Below, in pieces: positions 32,003-43,089 of a stretch of DNA of 64,000 nucleotides; the first letter of the stretch is position 1; each line of letters starts with the position of its first letter. Source of the DNA: Onthophagus taurus (taxonomy: Eukaryota > Arthropoda > Insecta > Coleoptera > Scarabaeidae); contig NC_091968.1 of assembly GCF_036711975.1 (NCBI RefSeq), forward strand, positions 9,052,001 to 9,116,000, given 5' to 3'. The notes beneath the pieces are model-generated. The model searched no databases. It had not been told where the DNA came from and saw only the letters and a program-made list of their open reading frames with translations. Made by a program: the position numbers and the translations under genes.

Positions 32003-32262
32003 GAAAATAAAGAAAATCAAAGAAAGCAAAGTTTTTTATTCACATAAATATTCTAACAAGATGGGAAGTAATAATATTAATGAACAAAAAGATATTCTTC
32101 ACATTTCAGAATGTGTTCAGCAAGAAGATTTTCCATTTCGACAGAAAATGTAGGTAGTCCAAGTCTTTTCATTTCATTCACATTTGAATTTTTTCCGTCA
32201 GGGTGTTTCAATTTGAGCAACCACTATGTGGTCCAAACTAAGTAACTTTAACAAAATTTTGT

Positions 32263-32582
32263 TTGTCTTATATTAATTCGTATAGAACTAATTGCAATAA
32301 GATTATTTCACACAACTATAGGAGAATAAATTCTCTATCCAATGATATAATAATTAAATCGATCAACACGCTATGGAAGACATGTAAATTTCTACAACGA
32401 CATGCTTGTAAACACAAAATTACCACTGCTCGCTTTGTCATGGCTCAGAAGCCAGCTGAATGCACGATATCATGTTCTGCAGGGACTACGCAACATAAAT
32501 TGTCTATATTAAGAATACATTACATTATAGTTGTCAACTTCGGCTACTCTCCTCTATAACAATTAAACGCTGAATAGCAGCA
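32263..32582. other. no recognisable feature
   Basis: Between the pogo N-terminal relic and the palindromic repeat. An open frame exists at 32263-32559, but it resembles no family and has no neighbouring signal, so it is not called. Confidence 0.3.
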
Positions 32583-32703
32583 ACAATAAAACTAGAACTA
32601 ACACTAGACCTAAAACTAGAAACATTCGGGTTTAGCCACACGTCTCTTAAGACGGCTAAACCCGAATGTTTCTAGTTCAAGGTTTAGTGTTAGTTCTACC
32701 TTC
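32583..32703. repeat. full palindromic copy of the CTAGAACTAA repeat
   Basis: Left arm with AGAACTAACACTAGACCT and AAACATTCGGGTTTAGCC; right arm is its complement, with a CACGTCTCTTAAGACGG centre. About 52-bp arms. Same family as 25540-25860. Confidence 0.8.
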
Positions 32704-32897
32704 CTTGATTTATACATCTTATAGAGTAACTTGGGGAATAACCCCAGTTGGATTCTCTCTCTGAACGCTAACATTTATATTTAAATATACTAATATACCG
32801 ATGAGGTCCGTTATATCTAGGTTTAACTGCAGTTATAATTATAATTTAATTTATATTTCATATAACGTTCCCTTCCAAACCAAGATTTGACTGCACA

Positions 32898-33062
32898 ATG
32901 AATTTCCGCGGTGCAACGAAGCAACAACAACACATTATTAACAAAAAAATGATACAAAAATTGAATTCGACAAAAAAAACAAATTTTACAATGTTTTTAA
33001 GAAATAGGTTAAAGAAAGTACGATTCACAACAACATTTTTAACGCTGATTTATGTATTCGGG
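32898..33062 (+). CDS. possible 5' coding exon of a membrane protein
   Basis: ATG at 32898 opens 55 codons: a basic, Gln/Lys-rich start, then LRNRLKKVRFTTTFLTLIY. That is a charged patch followed by a short hydrophobic stretch, as in type II signal anchors. A GTGAGT donor follows after TTCGG, just before an in-frame TGA. No downstream partner exon was identified, so this may be chance. Confidence 0.2.
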
Positions 33063-33329
33063 TGAGTTTTTACGATGATGCGACTGATATTATGTAAGTA
33101 TTAATAAGAAGTTTTACGTGCAATAGGATAAATAAAATAAAATAAACGCGGTTTTAAAAAATATCTTAAAAAAAATGATAATTAGTGATTTCGCGCTGAT
33201 AGCTTAAGAGTAAATCAACTATTTAGATGGCCTAATTAAAATTAAGAACATTAAAGAAATTCCCCAAAAAAAGCTATTTATTTGTTAGTGCAATACTTAT
33301 TTTTTTTTGTGATATAAATAAACAGTTAA

Positions 33330-33434
33330 CCCTTTAATCACATTTTAAGATTAAATTTCAGTTTCATTTCGAAGATTATTATAACAAGCTAAGAATTAGA
33401 ATTCTCGAACAGTACTTATAAAAACGTTAAAGGG
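33330..33434. mobile_element. 105-bp TTAA-flanked MITE
   Basis: CCCTTTAA at the left end and TTAAAGGG at the right, each directly flanked by TTAA (33326-33329 and 33435-33438). This is the layout of a piggyBac-type MITE. The interior is non-coding. Confidence 0.5.
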
Positions 33435-35024
33435 TTAACATGCAGATTAATGTGTATGTAAAGTAAAAAATTAAAAGTATCAAGTAGATATGAATGCAAA
33501 ATCATTTCTTTAGAGCGTAAAATGATCGTGTCAGAAAAAAAAATGTAAGCTGAAACCGTGTTGTAGTAAAACAAGTAATCTCCTCACTATATTAATATTA
33601 AAAAAAAGTAAATGAATAATAATAATGGAAAATAAAACACAATTTAATCCAGTTCTTTTATACACGTCTACGAATAAAATTAAAAGATTAAGAAGTAATC
33701 TAACCTGCATGCATATCAGTAAAAAAAATAACTTGAGTGATATAATGATCAATCATCACAGAATTATTTTTATTTCATACTATTTAGATTAATTTTTTTA
33801 TCATATTAATTTTAATGAAATAACTTTTCTTGCTATACAATTTTATGAAAAGATTTTGACCAAATCATAACAAAAAAAATAATTTCTAATTAATAAAAAT
33901 TAATTGAAACAAAACGAATGGAATTATAAATATGTAAGTGTACCGCGTGAGAGTGACTCTTTGGTATTGAGAACTTGGAATCTTTACTGTGATTATTTTT
34001 AAAGGAAAAAGACAGCTCTTTTTTCTAATGAACGGGAGATGAGTAAATTATTAAAAATTAAACAAAATATATGTATATCGAAATGATATTTTTTGAGCGT
34101 GTATTCCCCTTACAGTATTTTATATTAAATCCTTCTAAAAACTGTCAAAAAATAACCCCTTTTCGGTTCAATTTTATTTTAATTTTATTTTATGAATGGT
34201 ATTACTCTGTATATGTATATAGAACTGTGTATAAGTATAATTAATAGTTATGTATAATAGTTTTTTAAACTTAGTAAAGTACAAAAAAAGACTTGTCGCT
34301 ACTAAGTTGTGCCATGAAATTTTATTATTTAATTAACACGTCGTAGTCTGATTTTTTTGTAACTTTATATTTCCTCTTCCTATTCAATACACATCATCCT
34401 CCTTTTTTATAATTTGTATCGATTTTTAACCTCTTTATGTATAAATCCCCATAATAATCGTGTTTTATAAAAAAAATCGGCAGCATGACGATGTTGAGTT
34501 TCTATATAAACTATATGCTTTTAATCTACAGTATGTCTGTATGTGTGATATAAAAAATGTACTTCTGGGTACCTAATTAAATTATATCTATAAAATTTAT
34601 TGGGTTTTATTTACAATATGGAAAATCCGTATTCAAACACCCTCCGAAATATTAGAAAATCACGAATTACTCAACAATGGTAGTAGAAATTTCTAATATT
34701 TTTGATGATTTATTTTACTTAGAAGAATAAAAATAGCAAAAGTAGATATAACGGTAAAGGTAAATGACATTTTAGTCACAGTTGACAGCAAAAAATGTAC
34801 AAACTTTATTAATAACTAAGAAAATTATGATGCATTTGAAATAACACTAAACTGACTTCCATAAAAATTTCAACACCTAGAATTTGTTAAACGATTTTAT
34901 TGAAATTTTTATCAACGATATCTCTCATTAGAACAAACGATTTAAAATGAATAAAATCTAGCTAGTAGTTTGGTTCTTTTTTTTTGTTTTTTCCTTTGCA
35001 CTCAATTTTTTTTTTCTTTGAAAA

Positions 35025-35235
35025 TTATTGTTCACAATTTCGTTCTGAACTTGGAAACAATACCAAGAGTACGTCAACATCAACATTTTTCCCAATTGAC
35101 TGATTTTGAACGAATAAATTTGAAGAAATAATAAAATCAGTGAGTCAATTTTGCAAATTATTGTTCACAATTTCGTTCTAAACTTGGGAACAATGCCAAC
35201 ATCAATATTTTTCCCAATTGCCTGATTTTGAACGT
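35025..35235. repeat. local direct duplication at Tc1 5' end
   Basis: 35029-35113 and 35158-35233 share AATTATTGTTCACAATTTCG, TTTTTCCCAATTG and CTGATTTTGAACG with a few differences. The second copy runs into the Tc1-like N-terminus. Confidence 0.65.
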
Positions 35236-35935
35236 GGCCGTATTATTGACATGAGAGAGGCCGGACTTTCGCTAAGAGAAATTGCTCGTCGTGTAAACCG
35301 AAATGTTACAACGGTATTGAGATATTGGTCCAAATGGTCCGATCAATCGATGCAACAATATCGCCCTGGCTCTGGACGTCCCCGCAGGACTACATATCGC
35401 GAAGAACGTCGCTTAAGACTTTTGGCCACAAGAGACAGACTTTTAACAACTCGATTGAATCAAGTGATTGGATGAGAGGTGTAGGACCCAAAATGTCAAT
35501 GTCATCTGTTTATCGCCGGATAAGGTGTGATGAGCTGCGTTCATATCGTCCATTTTTATGTCTCCCTCTTACACCACTTCACCGTCTAACAGAACGTAAA
35601 AATTCAACATTTTTTGTGGAACGCAATACAGCCTTCATACAAGAAGTGATGATATGGCGTGCAATATGTTACGGTTCCAGGTCACCCTTGGTCTTCATTA
35701 ATGGCAACTTAAACGCCGCTCGTTATATTGCCAATGTGCTAGAATGTGCCGTTGCGCTTCTATATCTTCAGGGGCTGGAAAATCCCATTTTCAACAGGAT
35801 AATGCGCCCTCTCATACGGCAAGGGCTACAAACCGTTTTTTGGAAGAAGCTAGCATTGCCGCCCTCCCATGGCCTGCTCGGTCGCCTGATTTGTCGCCCA
35901 TTAATAATAATAATAATTTATTTGTTATGTCCACA
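35190..35935 (+). pseudogene. Tc1-like transposase relic
   Basis: 35218-35475 encodes the helix-turn-helix part: DFERGRIIDMREAGLSLREI, ARRVNRNVTTVLRYWSKWSD, GSGRPRRTTYREERRLR. After frameshifts, 35640-35740 has the RAICYGSRSPLVFINGN region and 35744-35930 has QDNAPSHTARATNRFLEE, then WPARSPDLSPINN, the second Asp block. About 60-80 codons around the first catalytic Asp are missing. It ends in (AAT)n at 35907. Confidence 0.88.
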
Positions 35936-36727
35936 TTATTACAGCATTTTCACACGTTAGGTTATACAGGGTGATTCACATAAGAACCGACACAGAGCAG
36001 GGACATGTAGAGGGCAATAAATTAAGATGATTTAACGTAACTTAGCTCTATACTAAGTTGTACACCTCAGGAGTTATAGGCCTTCAGAGTTGGCTCTTAA
36101 ATTTTTAAAAAGTTCAATATCTTGGTAATACATTAAGCTAGAAAAACTAAATTTGGTGTACATTATTTAGTGTACCAAGGGTATCAATTGGTAGCAAATT
36201 GAACTCAATTGAGACATTTCATAGGGTTGATTAAGGGTGATGGTACCCTAAATTTTGACAAATTTTTTTAACCTTTTGGCGAATTTAACACATTACTACA
36301 TTTCATGTGGAATTTAATTCTAAAACTTTTCTTACCCGTATTATTTTTTAAAAAACTTTGTCGTTTTCATAAAAAACTTAAATAACTAAAGACACGTATT
36401 TCGTAATGTTACTTAAAATAAGAGAAAATTTAGTAGTCGGCTATGAAATTGTACGTCAAACTTGACGACAAAATTATAAAAGGTTCGTTCCAACAGCACT
36501 TTTGACTGCCAATTGACAGTCACCAGCCTGCGCAGTTGAAAAGTGCTGTTCCATCCGACCCGTGGACGTGCCGCGGACTGGTCGGCGACAAGTCAAATGC
36601 GTACCTGGTTTCGACGATGTACGGTTTGTCACGTTCTTTAGCGCTTGCGCATAACAGCGCATAACTCATTTCCAATTATGCAGCCGGTCTGTTTGTATCT
36701 CTTATGGGTATCTTTACCATCAAGCGT

Positions 36728-37589
36728 GTCTGTCACGACGAGCTGAGTCTATATCTATGTGGCAAACTACTGGCACTATTTCTCTGAAAATTTGTATATA
36801 GCGTTTATCCGAGGTGCTCGTTTCAACTAAAATATTTTCAGTTTTCTCCAACTTCCGGTTATACCGGAAATGGACCCAACTTCGTTATTTTAAATGGAAT
36901 GCACCAATTTTTATAGAATTTTTGAGATCCACACTAAATTTTAATACAATTTGATACAAGTCATCATATGTCTAGAGTGCACCATTTATGCATTATTTCA
37001 GTTTTTTCGAAAATTATGGCAGATGCAACCCTTCATAATAAAAGTAATTTGTCAAAATTACAGGAGCCCGGCCAAATATTCTCAGGGTTCGCACAGAGAG
37101 GACCCATAGGTGACATAACCCTTTAAAAGTTTTTTAAAAAATTATACAGAGTTGTCAGAAATTTGCCCCGAATCTCGAAAAGTCGAAAATTTCATCTTTT
37201 TAAATGGCATTATGTAAGCTGTGGGTCGTCTCTGTGCAAACTTTGACAATATTTGGCCGGACTCGACCGTAATTTCGAAAAATTATATTTATTGTGAAGG
37301 GTTGCATCTGCCAAAATTTACGAAAAGACTGAAATAATTGAAAAATGACATGAAAGACATATGATAACTTATATCAAATTGTATTAAAATTTGGCGGGGA
37401 TCTCGAAAATTCAATAAAAGTTGTTAAAATAACGAAGTTAGGGTCCATTTCCGGTATAACCGGAAGTTGGAGAAATCTGAAAATATTTGAGCTGAAACGA
37501 GAACTTCGGGTAAACCCATATGCAAAATTTCACAAAAATAGTGCAGGTAGTTTGCCATATGCATATAGACTCAGCTTGTCGTGACAGAC
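36728..37589. mobile_element. 862-bp palindromic foldback element
   Basis: GTCTGTCACGACGAGCTGAG at the left end and its complement at 37570-37589. Long arms (about 410 bp) include CCAACTTCCGGTTATACCGG and GCAACCCTTCA on both sides, with a centre near 37150. No coding frame. Confidence 0.8.
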
Positions 37590-37595
37590 CCTGTA

Positions 37596-38231
37596 CAGGG
37601 TGTCCAAATTTCGATGGGTTTGTAGGGTATCTCAGTTATTATGAAAGATAGAAAGTAGCGGCTTTCGCGAACCTACTTTTTTGGGAAATTTACAATGGCG
37701 CAAACCAAATTTTCATATCCCTCTTCGTTTTTGATATACAGGGAGTATTTCCAAATTTACGATTTTCAGACACCTCCTGTATCTCGGCTATCCGGAAACG
37801 TAAAAACGGGTTCTAATAGATTTTTTCACGTAGAATCCAATGGTGTACGTAGAATTTTTCTAGTCGTCACGGTTTTTGAGTTATTAAGAGTTAAGTATTT
37901 TAGAAGTTGAGTATATAGTATTTGAGTTGTCTCAAAAACTCAAAAACCGTGATTACTAGAAAAATTCTACGTGCACCATTGGATTCCACGTGAAAAAATC
38001 TAGTAGAACCCATTTTTACATTTCTACTAAGTTTCCGGATAGCCGAGATACAGGAGGTGTCTGAAAATCGTAAATATCAAACACTCATCAAAAACGAAGA
38101 GGTCTATGAAAATTTGGTTTGCGCCATTGTAAGTTTCACAAAACTAGTAGTTCAAGTTCGCGAAAGCCGCAACTTTCTATCTTTCATAATAACTGAGATA
38201 CCCTGCAAACCCATCGAAATTTGGACACCTG
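37596..38231. mobile_element. 636-bp palindromic MITE, TA-flanked
   Basis: CAGGGTGTCCAAATTTCGAT at 37596 and the inverted copy ending at 38231, with TA on both sides (37594-37595 and 38232-38233). Arms of about 300 bp are strongly conserved. They include CACCTCCTGTATCTCGGCTA and meet near 37910. It directly adjoins the foldback element at 36728. Confidence 0.87.
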
Positions 38232-38460
38232 TACATTTGGATTTGGATTATTCTCTACTCTTTTACATGTTTCTGGTGTTTTGTTTAACAAATTTTTAAG
38301 AACTTTTATTTTATATGTATGTTTTATGATAAGTTTCATAGACAACTTAATCAAAAAAGTGAAAAAACATGCATATTTTTATTTCATTTTTCTAGTAAGG
38401 GTTATTATGGGGTAATTACGCTTTTTTTACATTTGTAATTAATGCTACTTTAGTTCATTA

Positions 38461-39215
38461 CAGTAAAGCTTCGCTAATCCGAATCAATTAAAACCAGCTC
38501 AATTCAGATTATGGAAGCATGCGGATTATTGAAGTCATATTTAAATATTATCAAAAAAAGTCTTATAAATACTTATTTATAGATTTATTGTACTAGATAA
38601 TATATGCAATACATGTTTTATACAGTTTATTTAAAAAAATCAAACAACTTTGTGTGTCGCATGCAGTCTTGTTTAAATTTCATGGCGCGTTGCCGTAGAA
38701 TTCTAAGGGTTGTTACGGTGTTTAAATCGACTGCATTCTCCTCCGCCCATTGAATACATGTACTGAAGCTTTTAATAGCATTCTCATGTTTTACTTTTAA
38801 TTGCTATTAAATTAGCCGATAGTTTGTCCCAAGCATTGGCAAGCATGAACACAGCATCCTTAATAGAAATATTCTTCAGTGCTTTGGAAATATCGTCTTC
38901 CTCTATAGATAGAACATGTTCTAAGAGACTTTTCCGGTAATACACTTTCGTTAAACGAATTGCATTTTGATCCATAGGTTGGATAAGTGGAGTACAATTG
39001 GGTTGGTATAACGTAAACAAGTAACTATAAATTATAAAACTAAACGTGTTTCAACTTGTTTAAACGGCCACACAAAAAGACCGTTAATTCCGATTAGCGA
39101 ATCTTCTAGCAATTTGGATTGCAAGGGACATAATGCAAATTTCACGTTTTCTAATTTTGTTCGGATTACAAGGGAATTCGGATTTGGGGGTGTTCGAATT
39201 AGCGGAGCTTTACTG
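38461..39215 (-). mobile_element. Tigger-like element remnant, TA-flanked
   Basis: CAGTAAAGCTTCGCTAATCC (38461) and the inverted right end, complement CAGTAAAGCTCCGCTAATTC (to 39215), are Tigger-type TIRs flanked by TA (38459-38460 and 39216-39217). The 755-bp unit keeps only the C-terminal transposase piece at 38784-39020. Confidence 0.85.
38784..39020 (-). pseudogene. Tigger/Jerky transposase C-terminal fragment
   Basis: LYQPNCTPLIQPMDQNAIRL then VYYRKSLLEHVLSIEEDD, NISIKDAVFMLANAWDKLS. This is the region after the second catalytic Asp in Tigger/Jerky transposases. The N-terminal DNA-binding and first catalytic parts are absent. Confidence 0.85.
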
Positions 39216-39474
39216 TATTGTTAAAAAAATAATTAAATGGATCTCGTTTGAAATGGTAAATTGTGGTTGCAGCGCTAACTATCGGCAGGGTTGGATATAA
39301 AACGTACATAGAAATTGAAAACCGTTCCAACAGCGTTGACGAAATGTACGCGTACACAAACGTGTCCACGGACGAACATGCACAGAAAAAAGTCCTGTAC
39401 TAGTCGTGTACGCGTACACGACGCGACGAGTCAAATTTGTGCGGTTGGAACGAACCTGAAGTTATTTGACGACA

Positions 39475-40350
39475 AGATTTTCTCCATCTTTTCTCCATCA
39501 CCTTTCATTTTTGAGTTATGATCGATTTTAACACCAAAAAGTACCCAATTTTGACATTTTGGGGATTTTCTCTTTATCACCTGAAAATCATTACATCTAA
39601 ACTAAATTTGTTTATGGATGATGTCTTCTTAGTTGACAATAAACAACTTATTCCTAAAAAACTTTTCTCCATCACCTTTCATCCTTGAGTTATGATCAAT
39701 TTTAATACCAAAAGTACTCAATTTTGATATGTCGGTGATTTTCTCTTTTTATCATTAGAAAATCATTATAACTAAACCAAATCTGTTTATGAGTAATGTC
39801 CTTTTAGTTCATACTAAACAATTTATTTCAAATAAACTTTTCCATCACCTTTAATTTTTGAGTTATGATCTATTTTAATACCAAAAGTACTCAATTTTGA
39901 CATTTTGGTGATTTTTTCTTTATCACTAGAAAATCATTATAACTAAACCAAATCTGTTTATGGATGATGTCGTTTTAGTTCATAATAAACAATTTATTTC
40001 AAAAAAACTTATCTCCATCACAATTAATTTTTGAGTAATGATCGATTTTGATAACAAAAGTACTCAATTTTGACATTATGGGGATTTCCTCTTTATCACT
40101 AGAAAATCATTACATCTAAACAAAATCTGTTTATCAATAATATCTTTTTAGTTCATAATAAACAATTTATTCCTAAAAAACTTTTCGTCATCACCTTTCA
40201 TTCTTTAGTTATGATCGATTTTAAAACCAAAAGTACTTAATTTTGACATTTTGGGGATTTTCTCTTTATCACTAGAAAATTATTATACCTAAACTAAATT
40301 GGTTTATGGACGATGTCTTTTTAGCTCATAATAAACAGTTTATTTCTCAA
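39475..40350. repeat. ~175-bp tandem repeat array (5 units)
   Basis: The landmark CATCACCTTTCATTTTTGAG (with variants) starts units near 39498, 39671, 39844, 40015 and 40189. Each contains AAAAGTACTCAATTTTGACA and AAACCAAATCTGTTTATGGA. The array lies inside the foldback element just before its right arm. Confidence 0.88.
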
Positions 40351-41014
40351 ATTACGTACAATTTCACAGCCGACTACTGAATTTTCGATGATTTTAAGTA
40401 GCATTAACAAGATACGCGTCTTTAGTTTTTTGAGTTTTTTATGAAAACGACAATGTTTTTTAAAAAATAGTAAGAGTAAAAAAGTTTTAGAATTAAATTC
40501 CACATGAAATGAGGTAATAATGTATTAAATCCACAAAAAGGTTTAAAAAATCTGCCAAAATTTAGGGAACCATCACCCTTAATCAACCCTATGAAATGCC
40601 TCAATTGGTCTCAACTTGCTACCAATTAATACCCTCGGTACACTCATATCGTATACTAAATTTGGTTTTTCTAGCTTAATGTATTACGAAGATATTCAAT
40701 GTTTAAAAATTTAAGACCCAACTTTGAAGGCCTATAACTCCTCAGGGGTTCAACTTGGTATAGAGATAAGTTGCGTTAAATCATCTTAATTTATTGTCCT
40801 CTACATGTCCCTGCTCTGTGTCGGTTCTTATGTGAATCACCCTGTATTACATGGATATACATAAATGAAAATACACAATAAACAAATACATGAATATTTG
40901 CAAATACATGAGTCAAATTTAAAAATTAATAAGTAAAATTAAATCATAGATTAAATAAATATATATACTTATATAGATGGCGTGTTCTCCACCTTTAGAT
41001 TTAACGCTGTTTTT

Positions 41015-41631
41015 AGTTGTGACCCGCGATACCAATGGCGCTAGTGAACATGCGCGGGAATTTTTAAAAATCTTTCAAATTTGATATCCTTGATTTTTGA
41101 AAACTGCATGATAAAATTAAACAGAAACAATTTTCGCTTATAGCGAATTTGTTTCTGCAAAATTTCAACATACACAGTTATCAAAAAACAATTATATAGT
41201 GTAATAGGTATTATAATGTTAATGATAAAACAAAATTTGATAAAATAAATTACATACAAGTAAAACAACAAAATAAAAAAACATATAAAATGAAGTAAAA
41301 AAAGTATGTAATAAAAAACTATAATTAAATTACAAAATTATTTTATAAATAAGCACAATTCACTTGGTTGTTTGGAAAAAGACACATATCAACCCCTGAT
41401 TTTATTTCTTTTAGTTACTCACTTCATTAATCAATCTTAACATTAACAATACTTTCCTTTTCAATCTTCTTGTCACTATTCGTTATAAATAAACTACAAG
41501 CCTGCTATAAACAGTTTTTAGATTATTTCTTAGACAACTAAAAATCAAAAATGTGAACATTAATTCAATCGGTAAAGAAGCTGTTCTTGTGTTGTATGCT
41601 ATCAGCGCCAAAGGTATCACGGGTCACAACT
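41015..41631. mobile_element. 617-bp TIR element (MITE)
   Basis: AGTTGTGACCCGCGATACC at the left and its inverted partner GGTATCACGGGTCACAACT at the right (one mismatch in the first 19), extending to GGCGCT on both sides. The interior is AT-rich and non-coding. The target duplication is unclear. Confidence 0.7.
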
Positions 41632-41717
41632 AAATTTATTATTGACGCATGCTTGTACGGAATTAACACAGCATGAATTAAATAAAATAAAAATAAAGTC
41701 AGGTATACACATGTATA

Positions 41718-43089
41718 CAGGATGATTTTTTGAAAACGATCCGCCTGAGATATTTCAAAAACCAAAAGGAAATTAAAAATTTCCGAAAACAAATTCATTT
41801 ATATTTCAAGGGGGAAACGGTTTGACCTATGATTCACACTTTTGACATTTACCCCTGCGCCCCCACGAATACCTTCCCAAAAATTTTAAATGGAATAATC
41901 CATCGTGTGGTATCTCAAATGAAAGTTTATCTTATAAGGATTATGGTGATGTGCCTCTTGAACATTTTTTTATTTAGCATTGAGAAATGATCAATTCACT
42001 TTACATTAGGATAAGAATTTAAACATCTAAGGTCCATTACTACCATCTTTTAGTTAAATTTATCTTATAGATAAAATCATCTACTAGCCAATCAGAGCGC
42101 GTGAAATAGCCGTAACCATAGTAATAATCCCTTAGATAGCTTAACCAGAAGATGGTAGTAACGACCATTAGTAGGCGTTGAAAATAACATTTTAACAAAA
42201 CTAAAAAAAGAACATTCACAAGAACTGCTCAAAATGAGCACCATTGGTCTCCATGCAGTAGTAAAGCCGGTTTTCAAATTCTTGCCTTACTTTCTGAAAA
42301 GTTTCTCGTGGAATGTTTCGGCACTCGTTGATAATTCGTTGACGCAAGTCATTTAAATCTATGGGTTTAGTCTTATAAACTATTGACTTTAAATGATCCC
42401 AAAGGAAGTGGGGTCATTTAAAGTGGTCATTACTTGTGAGGTCCGGTGATCGTGGAGGCCATTCGATTGTTCCTTGTCTACCAATCCAGTGATTTGGAAA
42501 TCTCCGGTTAGGCCAGTTACGAACAATGCGGTGGAGCACCATCCTGCTGGAAGAACAATTGATGTTCGTCGAGTACTTGATTACCTTCTTCATCAAGCTG
42601 GTTTTCAACTTCTTCAGTTATTAGAGGATCGATGATGTTCTATATATTCAAGTACACGTCACTATTTAGCGTTTCATTAATGAATATGGGTCCAACTATT
42701 GAATTACCTAGTATTCCTGCCCAAACATCAATCCTTTGAGGTCTCTGGGTATGTTTCTCTCTTGTCATATGGGGATTTTCGTCGCTCCAATATTGTACAT
42801 TATCCTTGTTCACATATCCATTTAAGTAAAAAGTGCACTCATCACTGTAGCAAATGTTTTTTACTAAATTTGAATTCGTAATGATCATGTCTGTCATAAT
42901 GTATGAGAAAATAGGAAACGTGGGAAAGTGACACATCACCATAATCCTTATAAGATAAGCTTTCATTTGTGATACTACGCGATGGGTCATTCCATTTAAA
43001 ATGTTTGGGAAGGTATTCGTGAGGGCGCAGGGGTGAACGTTAAAAGTTCGGAAATATCTTAGGCGGATCGTTTTCCAAAAATCACTCCG
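41718..43089 (-). mobile_element. mariner-type element with long TIRs
   Basis: The left end CAGGATGATTTTTTGAAAAC and the right end, complement CGGAGTGATTTTTGGAAAAC, are followed on both sides by GATCCGCCT and GATATTTC. TA flanks both ends (41716-41717 and 43090-43091). The arms continue inwards over 150-240 bp with shared blocks (CGAATACCTTCCCAAA, CCTTATAAGAT). It carries the transposase fragment below. Confidence 0.85.

Larger units (their letters stand above)
31719..32084 (+). mobile_element. 366-bp palindromic PLE derivative (PLE-D)
   Basis: The element consists of an inverted arm (31719 to ~31860), a ~50-nt spacer, the facing direct arm (31912 to ~32047) and a 37-nt tail. The tail carries ATG at 32061 and MGSNNINE before the 12-bp target duplication. 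Each arm contains a hammerhead motif pointing outwards. The layout equals the ends of the complete PLE at 47443 without the coding region, and the start-codon tail is the same kind. It was probably mobilised in trans by a related PLE. It lies in the pogo transposase relic. Confidence 0.8.
28000..32180 (-). pseudogene. pogo-type DDE transposase relic, three times interrupted
   Basis: The minus strand in order: KRLGLPTFSVEMENLLAEHI (32170-32100), [PLE insert], GLTIKEIRKLAFDVAEKYS (about 31700-31620), AMAKGLNRENVYHFLVILEK (31560-31480), STMNLDSPV-like first-Asp region, then VCAVSAAGVYVPPMLIF (31340-31290), [piggyBac], a short degraded part, then VALLLDGHTTHSRNFDA (28710-28650; second Asp), [MITE], FTVAWTHYSSF, WAITNIFYSGTRNFFRQCKG (28440-28370) and a C-terminal region. 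The order is that of pogo/Tigger transposases. Frameshifts and a stop in almost every segment show it is dead. Confidence 0.82.
25464..32835 (-). mobile_element. putative pogo-type element with nested insertions
   Basis: The left edge CAGTAAAAGCTAGATATAAC (25464) and the inverted right edge, whose complement reads CAGTTAAACCTAGATATAAC (to ~32835), match at most positions and look like pogo/Tigger termini. Between them lies a minus-strand pogo-type transposase relic, consistent with one element. Palindromic CTAGAACTAA-type repeats lie just inside both ends. The unit is enlarged by a tandem array, a piggyBac, a MITE and a PLE derivative. TA duplications next to the ends are not clean, so the boundaries are tentative. 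Confidence 0.5.
32836..35020. other. long AT-rich stretch without a firm gene
   Basis: Mostly AT-rich sequence with scattered ATTAAA/AATAAA-like motifs. Contains the possible exon at 32898 and the TTAA-flanked MITE at 33330. No conserved protein was recognised on either strand. Confidence 0.4.
36481..39457. mobile_element. nested element with AGGTTCGTTCCAAC termini
   Basis: The 14-bp terminus AGGTTCGTTCCAAC (36481) is exactly inverted at 39444-39457. Near both ends are short GC-richer hairpins (CAGCACTTTT with AAAAGTGCTG at 36496-36550; GTACGCGTACAC at 39346-39420). The extents of two separate MITEs versus one composite cannot be decided. The superfamily is unknown. Confidence 0.5.
35967..40844. 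mobile_element. 4.9-kb foldback element, TA-flanked, 490-bp TIRs
   Basis: CAGGGTGATTCACATAAGAA at 35967 is matched inverted at 40844. The arms are 35967-36456 and 40354-40844, about 490 bp each with moderate divergence. TA flanks both ends (35965-35966 and 40845-40846). The interior holds other elements and a tandem array but no intact transposase. It lies just after the Tc1 relic. Confidence 0.88.

Noticed and set aside
32263..32559. 98-codon open frame
   Set aside because: No family resemblance, no splice or poly(A) context; lies at the edge of a transposon relic.
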